Positions 1 through 7,184 of a stretch of DNA of 64,000 nucleotides are shown piece by piece. The stretch is taken from positions 1-64,000 of the forward strand of contig CAKSEC010000012.1 of assembly GCA_934446355.1 (NCBI GenBank), read 5' to 3'. This DNA is from an uncultured Oscillospiraceae bacterium (GTDB lineage: Bacteria > Bacillota > Clostridia > Oscillospirales > Ruminococcaceae). The notes under the pieces were generated by a model. That model was not told the DNA's origin. It did not search any database and saw nothing but the letters and a program-made list of their open reading frames with translations. Within the stretch, counting starts at the first letter, position 1. Every line of letters begins with the position of its first letter. Made by a program: the position numbers and the translations under genes.

Positions 1-189
1 TCCGGAAGCTGCATAGCGCAGCTTATGGTGTTCATGGCGCAGGGCACTCCGCTTGACTGCATTCTGAACTACAAGTACATCGCAGCCGAGATAATCCACA
101 CAGTTGCCGGAAGCTTTGGTATTGTTGCAGTAGCACCCGTGACAGCAGTAGCCGCCGGACTTCTGCTTGCGGGTAAGCACAGGGAATAA
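1..189 (+). CDS. YibE/F-like membrane protein, C-terminal fragment
   Basis: The reading frame is open from base 1 to a TAA at 187-189, giving the last 62 residues of a protein that starts outside the window. It is hydrophobic, with two likely membrane segments (around residues 7-25 and 37-58) and a basic tail ending KHRE. The pattern of a Lys-Tyr-Ile-Ala-Ala-Glu-Ile stretch followed by a Gly-Ser-Phe-Gly and a Pro-Val-Thr-Ala segment resembles the C-terminus of the YibE/F-like integral membrane family, which has no well-established function. It is followed by a clear terminator at 246-279, so it ends its own transcript. Family assignment is from recalled pattern only. Confidence 0.55.
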   Translation, partial: SGSCIAQLMVFMAQGTPLDCILNYKYIAAEIIHTVAGSFGIVAVAPVTAVAAGLLLAGKHRE

Positions 190-245
190 GATACATAACG
201 GCAATGCGCAGGACACAACCCACAAAATCAAATAAACAGCAGGAA

Positions 246-279
246 TCGGACGCACTCGCTTGAATGCGTCCGATTTTTA
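246..279 (+). terminator. Rho-independent terminator of the YibE/F-like gene
   Basis: A perfect 9-bp stem (TCGGACGCA, 246-254, with TGCGTCCGA, 265-273) and a 10-nt loop, followed by TTTTTATT. It lies 57 bp after the stop codon at 189. Confidence 0.85.
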
Positions 280-479
280 TTGCTCACGGGCAGTACCTCG
301 GCTTCGCAGTCAGCCAAAACAGCACACAAGCCTTGCTGTAATTCATATGAATGCAGCCTAACCGAGCAAGGCGATTCATTTGTGCTCTGACACAGGGCAA
401 ATCTTATGGCATATTCAATAAAATATGCAAGTTTAGTCAGATAATCTTGCACAATTTTTATAAAAATGAATTTTTCCTA
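280..479. other. Intergenic stretch with a two-part inverted repeat
   Basis: No gene is seen here. The only structure is a nested inverted repeat at 321-386: AGCACA (321-326) with TGTGCT (381-386) and, inside it, GCCTTGCT (330-337) with AGCAAGGC (365-372). It lies upstream of the promoter at 480-508, so it is not in the leader of the downstream operon. It could be an operator, a small RNA on either strand, or a decayed element. Confidence 0.4.
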
Positions 480-508
480 TTGACAACTTGCAAATCGGAG
501 TGTATAAT
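480..508 (+). promoter_or_regulatory. Consensus sigma-A promoter of the amino acid ABC operon
   Basis: TTGACA at 480-485 and TATAAT at 503-508 with a 17-bp spacer. Both hexamers match consensus exactly. Transcription should start near 515, giving a leader of about 57 nt before the ATPase start codon at 572. Confidence 0.85.
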
Positions 509-571
509 CTAGTCATAGAAAACAAATCCGGAAAGTCCGGAACACAAGAATTAAAGGGAAAGGACAGCTCT

Positions 572-1297
572 ATGATACGTTTGGAAGATGTACATAAAAG
601 CTTCGGAGATTTTGAAGTTTTGAAAGGAATCAACCTTCATGTCAAGGAAGGCGAAAAGCTTGTAATAATCGGACCGAGCGGTTCCGGAAAGAGCACGCTT
701 ATCCGCTGCATGAACTACCTTGAAGAACCGACCTCAGGAAAGGTATACGTTCACAATCACCTGATGAGCAGAAAGCGCAGGGCGTTCATCAACAAGGTAC
801 ACTCCTCGATGGTGTTTCAGCAGTTCAATCTGTACCCGCACCTGACGGTGATGGAAAACCTGACGCTCGCTCCGATGAAGCTGAAAAAAGTACCTAAATT
901 CGAGGCCGAACAGACCGCAATGAAGTACCTGAAGCGTGTCGGACTAGAGGAAAAAGCAAACGTCTATCCGACCACGCTGTCCGGCGGACAGCAGCAGCGT
1001 ATCGCTATCGCAAGAGCACTCACCATGCAGAACCGAGTGATATTCTTCGACGAGCCGACATCGGCGCTCGACCCGGAAATGGTTCAGGAGGTGCTCGACG
1101 TAATGATCGAACTTTCCCACGAAAAGAACTTCACCATGGTGGTCGTGACCCACGAAATGGGATTCGCAAGAGAGGTAGCCGACAGGATAGTTTTCGTGGA
1201 CGGCGGCAGGATACTTGAAGAAGGCACTCCTGAGCACTTCTTCACAAATCCCACCAACGAGCGTACCAAGGCGTTCCTCAGCAAGATAATCCGTTGA
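572..1297 (+). CDS. Polar amino acid ABC transporter, ATP-binding protein
   Basis: A 241-aa ATPase that powers uptake of a polar amino acid at the cytoplasmic face of the membrane. The Walker A motif GPSGSGKST is at residues 34-42, followed by the Q-loop (VFQQFNLYPHLTV), the signature LSGGQQQR, the Walker B segment with DEPTSALDP, and the switch His in VTHEMGFAREVAD. This pattern is typical of the GlnQ/HisP family, and the length is normal. The start at 572 is chosen over upstream in-frame codons because it aligns with the family N-terminus (MIRLEDVHKSF) and follows a purine-rich AAAGG stretch. The next gene, the substrate-binding lipoprotein, begins 49 bp later. The exact amino acid cannot be read from the ATPase. 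Confidence 0.93.
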   Translation: MIRLEDVHKSFGDFEVLKGINLHVKEGEKLVIIGPSGSGKSTLIRCMNYLEEPTSGKVYVHNHLMSRKRRAFINKVHSSMVFQQFNLYPHLTVMENLTLAPMKLKKVPKFEAEQTAMKYLKRVGLEEKANVYPTTLSGGQQQRIAIARALTMQNRVIFFDEPTSALDPEMVQEVLDVMIELSHEKNFTMVVVTHEMGFAREVADRIVFVDGGRILEEGTPEHFFTNPTNERTKAFLSKIIR

Positions 1298-1346
1298 TAC
1301 AGCCCAAGGGCTGAATATAAAAAAACATGAGAAAGGGTAAACAACT

Positions 1347-2228
1347 ATGAAACTGAAAAAATTATTTGCAGCATTGGCTGCCGGAACAATGATCTTCTCA
1401 CTTGCAGGCTGTGCAGGCGGTACATCAAGCACTTCAGGCGCATCGTCCTCAAATGCCGACAGTTCTTCTGCTGCTGACGACACCACCGTTTCAGGCGGCG
1501 TACTGAAAGTAGGCGTAAAGGACGCAGTAAAGGGATTCGGCTTCAAGGACCCGCTTTCCGGCGAGTATGAGGGCATGGAAATAGAGATCGCCAAGAAGCT
1601 GGCTGACAGTCTTGGATATGACGACGTTGAGTTCACCACCGTTACCGCAGCCACCAGAACAGAGCTGCTGGATTCCGGCGACCTCGACTGCGTACTTGCG
1701 ACATTCACCATCACAGATGAGCGCAAAAAGAGTTGGGACTTCTCCACTGCATACTATACCGACGCAGTTACCGTTCTTGTTGAAAAGGCAGACGGCATTA
1801 CCGACCTTTCAGGTCTTGTAGGAAAGAAAGTCGGCGTTTCGACCGGCTCGACCTCTGCATATGCGCTTGTCAAGGCAATGACCGAAAAGGGTCTGCTCAG
1901 CGGCTATACGCTGCCGGAAAGTTCCGCTGATTTCGATATTTCTTCCTTTGAATCAAACGGAACTTCCTTTGAGCAGTTCGGCGACTACCCCGCTATCTCC
2001 AACGCAATGACCGCCGGAACTGTTGACGCTTTCTGCGTTGATAAGTCTATCCTCGCAACATACAAGACAGACGACCGTGATTACATCACAGATACGTTCT
2101 CTCCGCAGGAATACGGCGTTGCCACTAAGAAGGGTTCTCCGCTTTCCTCCAAGATAGACGACCTTATCAAGGGCTGGCTTGAGGACGGCACTATCGACGG
2201 ACTTATCACAGAATTTGGTCTTGACTGA
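1347..2228 (+). CDS. Amino acid ABC transporter substrate-binding lipoprotein
   Basis: A 293-aa extracellular solute-binding protein (SBP_bac_3 type). It has a lipoprotein signal peptide with lipobox LAGC and modified Cys22, then a Ser/Ala/Thr-rich linker to about residue 50. The binding fold opens with LKVGVKDAVKGFGF and contains the family segment YEGMEIEIAKKLADSLG. The blocks DLDCVLATFTITDERKKSWDFS and GKKVGVSTGSTSAY are typical of glutamate/glutamine/aspartate-type binders. It delivers ligand to the two permeases encoded just downstream. A strong hairpin (2249-2279) follows, which may protect this part of the message so that binding protein is made in excess. The precise ligand is unknown. 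Confidence 0.92.
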   Translation: MKLKKLFAALAAGTMIFSLAGCAGGTSSTSGASSSNADSSSAADDTTVSGGVLKVGVKDAVKGFGFKDPLSGEYEGMEIEIAKKLADSLGYDDVEFTTVTAATRTELLDSGDLDCVLATFTITDERKKSWDFSTAYYTDAVTVLVEKADGITDLSGLVGKKVGVSTGSTSAYALVKAMTEKGLLSGYTLPESSADFDISSFESNGTSFEQFGDYPAISNAMTAGTVDAFCVDKSILATYKTDDRDYITDTFSPQEYGVATKKGSPLSSKIDDLIKGWLEDGTIDGLITEFGLD

Positions 2229-2248
2229 TAACCGAAACAAATAGACGA

Positions 2249-2279
2249 AATGGCGGCAGCCACAGCAGCTGCCGCCATT
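2249..2279 (+). other. Intercistronic hairpin between binding protein and permease
   Basis: A perfect 12-bp stem (2249-2260 with 2268-2279; arms AATGGCGGCAGC and GCTGCCGCCATT) and a 7-nt loop. No T-run follows, and the permease ribosome site starts 4 bp later, so it is more likely an RNA-stabilising or processing element than a terminator. Confidence 0.65.
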
Positions 2280-2298
2280 AATTAAGGGAGTGGATAAT

Positions 2299-3063
2299 AT
2301 GTTTGAAGCAGATAAATGGGAGTTGGTGTGGACTCATCGGCAGACATTCATTGACGGCACGATATCAACGCTGCTGATGGCGCTGTTCGGACTGGCGCTT
2401 GCAATGGTGATCGGCGTCATTATCGGGCTTATGGCGACCAGCCACACAAAGCCGCTGCGCATTATAGCTAGGGTGTACGTTGAGATCATTCAGAACACGC
2501 CGGTAATGCTTCAGGCACTGTTTCTGTTCTATGCGGTCACATTTTCCGGCGTGAAAGGATTTTCAGCGCTGATATGCGGAATAATTGCGCTGGGCATATA
2601 TCACGGCGCATATATCTCAGAGGTTATCCGCACCGGAATACAGTCCGTGCCTGTCGGACAGTCTGAAGCGGCATATTCACAGGGATTCGGTCAGCTTGCG
2701 ACCATGTGGTACATCATTCTTCCGCAGACCATCAAGATCATTCTTCCTCCCATGGTGAATCAGGTGGTGAACCTCATCAAGAACACCTCCTGTATGTTCC
2801 TTGCAGGCGGCGCAGTCGACCTTATTTCCCGCACGAACGCATTCGCAGTCGGCGAGGGAACAGGTTCTGCGGCTGGACAGTGCTACATAGTCGGCGGCAT
2901 AATCTTCTTTGCGATATGCTTCCCGCTGTCCATGCTGGCGTCGCGCTGGGAAAAGAAACTCAAGGCGAGGGATACTGTGTCCGTTCCTGTTCAGAAAAAG
3001 CCTGACGATATCACAGACGCCGAACTTGATATGATAATCAGCGGAAAAGGAGGCGAGCACTGA
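2299..3063 (+). CDS. Amino acid ABC transporter permease (first subunit)
   Basis: A 254-aa inner-membrane permease of the His/Glu/Gln/Arg opine family. It has about five membrane helices and the EAA-type loop EAAYSQGFGQLATMWYIILPQTIKIILPPMVNQ that contacts the ATPase. The start is placed at ATG 2299 rather than GTG 2290 because the AAGGGAG ribosome site (2284-2290) would overlap the GTG but sits 8 nt before the ATG. The C-terminal tail (about 40 residues, charged) is cytoplasmic and slightly longer than usual. The stop codon overlaps the start of the second permease by one base (TGATG), so the two are translationally coupled. Confidence 0.9.
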   Translation: MFEADKWELVWTHRQTFIDGTISTLLMALFGLALAMVIGVIIGLMATSHTKPLRIIARVYVEIIQNTPVMLQALFLFYAVTFSGVKGFSALICGIIALGIYHGAYISEVIRTGIQSVPVGQSEAAYSQGFGQLATMWYIILPQTIKIILPPMVNQVVNLIKNTSCMFLAGGAVDLISRTNAFAVGEGTGSAAGQCYIVGGIIFFAICFPLSMLASRWEKKLKARDTVSVPVQKKPDDITDAELDMIISGKGGEH

Positions 3064-3836
3064 TGGAAGAACTAATGGGCAGCCTCAGAATGATAAGCAA
3101 CGGAAATGTGCTGCTGTACATTCTGAAAGGCGTCGGTTTCACTTTAGGCATCGCATTCTTTGCGGTAGTCCTCGGAATAATCGTGGGCACAGTGCTGGCA
3201 CTTGTCCGCAACTACTGCACAAAAGGCTGGACAAACGTGTTCAGATACATCGCCACGGCATATATCGAAATATTCAGGAATACCCCGCTCATGCTGTGGA
3301 TATTTATAGGACTGGTGTTCTTCCCGTCGATAGAGTTCCCAAAGGAAATGGCAAATTTCTTCGGGCTTTCCCGAACGGAACTCGCAGTCCTGTTTAAGGC
3401 GATAATCGCACTGGTGCTGTTCACCTCATCGGTTATTGCGGAAATTATCAGAGGCGGTCTGAACTCTATCCCGAAAGGGCAGTTCGAAGCTGCGTATTCG
3501 CAGGGCTTCAACTTCTTCCAGACGCTCTGGCTGATAATACTCCCGCAGACATTCCGCAACATTGTTCCTACCCTGCTCAGTCAGGTGATAACGACAGTCA
3601 AGGATACTTCCTACATTGCGAACATTGCGACCGCAGAGCTTATGGGAAGAACGTTCCAGCTGATTCAGATATCGCCGAATTACACGGGGCTAAACACGCA
3701 GAACGTTTCAGATGTATTCGTGCTCTGCGGACTTGCCTGCGTGATCTACTTCGTGATAAACTTCACGCTGTCCTGCATTGTAAGACATATGCAGAAGCCC
3801 AAGAAAAAAGCGGCTGTTGTTGCTGCGGCTGAGTAA
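3063..3836 (+). CDS. Amino acid ABC transporter permease (second subunit)
   Basis: A 257-aa membrane permease pairing with the preceding one to form the translocation channel. The EAA loop is EAAYSQGFNFFQTLWLIILPQTFRNIVPTLLSQ, and the FRNTPLMLWIF segment is typical of the family. AGGAGG lies 7 nt before the ATG. The sequence ends with a basic tail (QKPKKKAAVVAAAE). This is the last gene of the transporter; an imperfect inverted repeat at 3851-3905 follows. Confidence 0.9.
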   Translation: MEELMGSLRMISNGNVLLYILKGVGFTLGIAFFAVVLGIIVGTVLALVRNYCTKGWTNVFRYIATAYIEIFRNTPLMLWIFIGLVFFPSIEFPKEMANFFGLSRTELAVLFKAIIALVLFTSSVIAEIIRGGLNSIPKGQFEAAYSQGFNFFQTLWLIILPQTFRNIVPTLLSQVITTVKDTSYIANIATAELMGRTFQLIQISPNYTGLNTQNVSDVFVLCGLACVIYFVINFTLSCIVRHMQKPKKKAAVVAAAE

Positions 3837-3850
3837 AAAATATCGTTTGT

Positions 3851-3905
3851 CAGGCTGCCGGAAAGCCCTCAGAGCTCACAAGGACGAGGGTTTATCGGCA
3901 GCCTG
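3851..3905 (+). other. Long imperfect hairpin after the transporter operon
   Basis: CAGGCTGCCG (3851-3860) pairs with CGGCAGCCTG (3896-3905), with inner pairing of GCCCTC and GAGGG. No T-run follows. It may mark the operon end or partially insulate it from the dehydrogenase gene at 3944. Confidence 0.55.
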
Positions 3906-3943
3906 AACAGAATACGCTGTGCATTATTTATCGGAGTTTAGAT

Positions 3944-4882
3944 ATGACAATATGGATAAACGCCCCGTTTTCCGCAAAAAATATGGAACTTATAAAGAAC
4001 GCAGCGACCGGCTGCGAGGTATTCATCGGGACTGAATATGTACCGAAAGCTGACATCATCGTTGGTCAGCCGCCGAAAGACCTTTCCGGCGTGAAGCTTC
4101 TGCAGTCCACAAACGCAGGAGTTGAAAGGCTGCTTGCCGATATCCCTGAGGACGTGGTAATAGCGAATGTTACCGGCGCTTTCGGCGATGTCATTTCAGA
4201 ATACATCATCGGCGGAGTGCTTGCTTTGAACAGGAATCTGCTGCGCTATCACGAACAGCAGCGTCAGCATATCTGGCGGGATATACCGCAGGGCGCAATG
4301 CTTCACGGTAAAAATGCGCTCATTCTCGGCTGCGGGGATATCGGGACTTCCACCGCCGAAAAGCTAAGGGCGTTCGGAATGAACGTGACCGGAATACGGC
4401 GGTCGCCTGTTCCGACCCACGGCTTCGACCGTGTGTTCGGCATGGATATGCTTGACGAACTTCTCCCTCAGACGGACCTGTTAGTATGCTGCCTGCCGCA
4501 TACTTCGGAAACCATCGGGCTGCTGTCCGAAAAGCGCATAACGCTGATGAAATGCGGCTCTTTTCTCGTGAATGTCGGCAGGGGCTCGCTTATTGATGAA
4601 CCGTCGCTTATCAACTCGCTGAAAAGCAAGAGGCTTGCCGGTGCAGTTCTTGACGTATTCGGACAGGAACCGCTTCCGGAAAGTTCCCCGCTGTGGGACA
4701 TGGAAAACGTGCTGATAACCCCGCACATTTCCGGACCGTCATTCGGGCATTTTCCTGAGGTGGAACGCAGGATAGCCGAAATATGTGCGGAAAACATATC
4801 GAGGTACCTTTCAGGAAAGCCGCTCGTCAATGTTATCGACCGGTCAAAGGGGTACGCAGACAGGGATAGTTTCAATGTTTGA
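3944..4882 (+). CDS. D-isomer-specific 2-hydroxyacid dehydrogenase
   Basis: A 312-aa NAD(P)-dependent dehydrogenase that would interconvert a 2-oxo acid and a D-2-hydroxy acid in the cytoplasm. It has an N-terminal flavodoxin-like part of the substrate domain (1-100) and a Rossmann domain with dinucleotide loop GCGDIG. The family catalytic residues are all present: Arg213 (in NVGRGSLID), Glu242 (in GQEPLP) and His261 (in TPHISGPS). The length is close to the family norm, and a GGAG ribosome site precedes ATG 3944. No separate promoter is obvious, so it may be read from the transporter promoter through the hairpin at 3851-3905. Its end overlaps the next gene by 8 nt. Substrate is unknown; annotation as phosphoglycerate dehydrogenase would be over-specific. 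Confidence 0.88.
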   Translation: MTIWINAPFSAKNMELIKNAATGCEVFIGTEYVPKADIIVGQPPKDLSGVKLLQSTNAGVERLLADIPEDVVIANVTGAFGDVISEYIIGGVLALNRNLLRYHEQQRQHIWRDIPQGAMLHGKNALILGCGDIGTSTAEKLRAFGMNVTGIRRSPVPTHGFDRVFGMDMLDELLPQTDLLVCCLPHTSETIGLLSEKRITLMKCGSFLVNVGRGSLIDEPSLINSLKSKRLAGAVLDVFGQEPLPESSPLWDMENVLITPHISGPSFGHFPEVERRIAEICAENISRYLSGKPLVNVIDRSKGYADRDSFNV

Positions 4883-5648
4883 ACCGGATATTCTGACATT
4901 TCTGATAGTCTGCCCGCTGGTAGGTCTTGCAGGCTTCGTTGACGCAATAGCTGGAGGCGGCGGGTTCATTTCGCTTCCCGCATACCTGATTTCTGGCGTA
5001 CCCCCGATAAACGCCGTTGCTACAAATAAGATAAGTTCCGCAATGGGTACTTCTCTGGCGACATTCCGCTATGGAAAAATGGGGTACATAAACGCTAAAA
5101 TCGCCGTACCGTCGGCAGTGCTTGCGCTGCTCGGCTCATGGCTCGGCGCAACTCTTGCAATGCAGCTCAGTGATGATGTAATACGCATTGCAATGATAGT
5201 GCTGCTTCCGCTGATGGCGGTGTATGTGCTGCGCAGCAAACGGCTTTCCGATGAGTGCGGCAGCGAATACCCGCTGAAAAAGACTATCCTCATCACAATG
5301 GCGATAGCTTTTCCGATAGGTGTATACGATGGATTTTACGGTCCCGGCACGGGTACGATACTTATGACGCTGCTTGTCGGAGCCGCTCATTACAGCCTGA
5401 AAAACGCCGCCGGAACAACAAAGGTGATAAACCTCAGCACGAATATTGCAGCACTGTTCACCTATTATTTCAGCGGAAAAACCCTGATTTTTCTCGGAGT
5501 GACGGCGGGGCTGTTCAATATTGCCGGAGCGTATCTGGGGACAAAATTCTTCTCTGAAAAGGGAGCCGCAATTGCGAAGCCTATGATCATTATTGTAATT
5601 TGCGTATTCTTCGTGAAGATAATCGGGGAAACGCTCGGATTCTTCTAA
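4875..5648 (+). CDS. TSUP/TauE-SafE family membrane transporter
   Basis: A 257-aa integral membrane protein with about eight hydrophobic segments. Two repeat-like blocks carry the family's glycine-rich motifs: GFVDAIAGGGGFISLPAYL near residue 20 and a second half with IGVYDGFYGPGTGTILM. Members of this family (Pfam TauE) export or import small organic or sulfur-containing anions such as sulfite, sulfoacetate or other carboxylates. The start at ATG 4875 overlaps the dehydrogenase end by 8 nt, giving coupled translation. In-frame codons further upstream would encode part of the dehydrogenase gene in another frame and are unlikely. Sharing an operon with a 2-hydroxyacid dehydrogenase suggests that an organic acid is the cargo; this is inference. 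Confidence 0.85.
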   Translation: MFEPDILTFLIVCPLVGLAGFVDAIAGGGGFISLPAYLISGVPPINAVATNKISSAMGTSLATFRYGKMGYINAKIAVPSAVLALLGSWLGATLAMQLSDDVIRIAMIVLLPLMAVYVLRSKRLSDECGSEYPLKKTILITMAIAFPIGVYDGFYGPGTGTILMTLLVGAAHYSLKNAAGTTKVINLSTNIAALFTYYFSGKTLIFLGVTAGLFNIAGAYLGTKFFSEKGAAIAKPMIIIVICVFFVKIIGETLGFF

Positions 5649-5677
5649 AACTACGAAACGAATGGGGGCTGAATGCT

Positions 5678-6940
5678 ATGCAAACACGATATCACCTGCC
5701 TCCCGTGGGCAACCGGATAATCAAGTCCGCTGCAGGCGTACTGCTTTGCTGGTGCGTTTATCTGCTGCGGGGACGCAGCGGGATTCCGTTTTATTCAATG
5801 CTTGCGGCACTGTGGTGCATTCAGCCCTACATCACCAAAACCATGAGCATGGCTCTGCAGAGAACAATCGGCACTTTTATCGGCGCAGTATTCGGGCTTA
5901 TCACTATCGTGCTGGAAATATACGCTTTCAATATCTACGATCAGCCGCTTGGATTTCTGGTCGTTGCGCTGATGATAATTCCGGTCATCTACACAACAGT
6001 GCTGATAAAGCGCCCTAACGCTAGCTATTTTTCCTGCGTGGTGTATCTGTCGATAACAGTTATTCACATGACGGACGAAAATCCGTTCATGTTTGTGCTG
6101 AACCGCGTTCTGGACACCTTTATCGGCATTGCGGTAGGAATGATAGTTAATTCTGCAAGACTTCCCCGCCGCCGTATCATTGACACGCTTTTCACCGCCG
6201 AACTTGACGATATGCTGTCGCCGATATCCGAACAGCTTTCCCCGTTTTCCAAGGTCGAACTAAACAGAATGCTGTCCGACGGGCTGAAATTCACGCTTGT
6301 GACCATGCGTACTCCGGCGTCGCTCATAAGCATTCTGTCCGACGTTGAGCTTAAGCTTCCGGTGGTGGTGATGAACGGCGCTGCGCTGTATGATTTCCGC
6401 AGTAACAGCTACGTCAAGGCTTACATCATTTCCGGCGATACCTGCGAAAAGGTACGCAGTATAGTAAATGGAGCGGGCATGAACGTATTCACGAATGCGC
6501 TGTGCGACGACAGCCTTGTTATTTATTACGACCATCTTGAAAACGAAGCTGAACAGGCGATATTCTCATCGCTGAAAAAATCGCCCTACCGGAATTACGT
6601 CAACCGAAAGCCCCAGCCGGAGGACAGGGTGATCTACCTCATGATAGTAGACAGCAGCGAGAAAATCGCCAATTTGTACGAACAGTTGGTTCAGAGCGAG
6701 GTGGGACAGAATCTGAAGATAATCACCTACCCATCGCAGGATTACCCCGGTCACAGTTATATAAAAATCTATAACAGGAATGCGGGAAAACAGCACATGA
6801 CCGATATCCTTTGTCGGGAGTACGGAATCGAGAAGTGCAGTGCTATCACCGCTAATGGCTCACGCAGCATGAACAGCATTGCGCATAATCTCAAACGCAG
6901 TTTTGAGCCGCTGAGATTAAGGGGAGGGGGTAGGCTCTAG
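5678..6940 (+). CDS. FUSC/aromatic-acid-exporter-like membrane protein fused to a degenerate HAD (Cof-like) domain
   Basis: A 420-aa protein. Residues 1-170 contain about six membrane segments with the pattern of aromatic acid exporter / FUSC-like proteins (PFYSMLAALWCIQPYITKTM, TIGTFIGAVFGL, RVLDTFIGIAVGMIVN). From about residue 178 on, the soluble part follows the order of a Cof-type HAD phosphatase: LFTAELDDML where the family has the catalytic DxDGT, FTLVTMRTPASLI for motif II, VVVMNGAALYD for the cap start, and a Lys-containing GKQHMTDIL block. The C-terminal GDxxND motif is replaced by ANGSRSMNS. The catalytic Asp residues therefore appear lost, suggesting a ligand-binding or regulatory pseudo-enzyme. 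GGGGG lies about 10 nt before ATG 5678; upstream in-frame codons overlap the TSUP gene. No clear terminator follows. Confidence 0.75.
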   Translation: MQTRYHLPPVGNRIIKSAAGVLLCWCVYLLRGRSGIPFYSMLAALWCIQPYITKTMSMALQRTIGTFIGAVFGLITIVLEIYAFNIYDQPLGFLVVALMIIPVIYTTVLIKRPNASYFSCVVYLSITVIHMTDENPFMFVLNRVLDTFIGIAVGMIVNSARLPRRRIIDTLFTAELDDMLSPISEQLSPFSKVELNRMLSDGLKFTLVTMRTPASLISILSDVELKLPVVVMNGAALYDFRSNSYVKAYIISGDTCEKVRSIVNGAGMNVFTNALCDDSLVIYYDHLENEAEQAIFSSLKKSPYRNYVNRKPQPEDRVIYLMIVDSSEKIANLYEQLVQSEVGQNLKIITYPSQDYPGHSYIKIYNRNAGKQHMTDILCREYGIEKCSAITANGSRSMNSIAHNLKRSFEPLRLRGGGRL

Positions 6941-6960
6941 TTATTTATTAACTGATTTGC

Positions 6961-6998
6961 CGCCAATCGTCGGAACACAATCACGCCAATCGTCGGAA
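6961..6998. repeat. Two copies of a 15-bp direct repeat
   Basis: CGCCAATCGTCGGAA occurs at 6961-6975 and again at 6984-6998, separated by 8 bp. The region 6941-7071 holds no gene. The repeat could be a protein-binding site or the trace of a small duplication. Confidence 0.6.
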
Positions 6999-7071
6999 AA
7001 AATCCGTCTGACTTGTAATTAGTGGCGTTCTGCAGCCAAAAAAGCCACCTCATCAATGTCGCTCCGAACAC

Positions 7072-7100
7072 TTGACTATTTGCCGAATATGTGGTAAAAT
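7072..7100 (+). promoter_or_regulatory. Promoter of the Rpn-like gene
   Basis: TTGACT (7072-7077), a 17-bp spacer and TAAAAT (7095-7100). A GGAGG ribosome site at about 7117-7121 and an ATG at 7128 follow, supporting 7128 as the ancestral start of the gene. Confidence 0.7.
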
Positions 7101-7184
7101 ACAAGTAAGAGGCATGGAGGATACGGCATGATCCATTCAATAAGAGAATAGAAGCGTGCAGAACTTGAGCAGAAGATCAAGGCT

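Noticed and set aside
1300..1313. CAGCCC/GGGCTG dyad followed by A/T-rich sequence between ATPase and binding-protein genes
   Set aside because: Only 5-6 pairs and a very small loop; too weak to call a terminator or attenuator.
944..1747. 267-codon open frame on the minus strand over the ATPase and binding-protein genes
   Set aside because: It is antisense to two clear conserved genes, lacks a ribosome site and resembles nothing; a shadow of codon bias.
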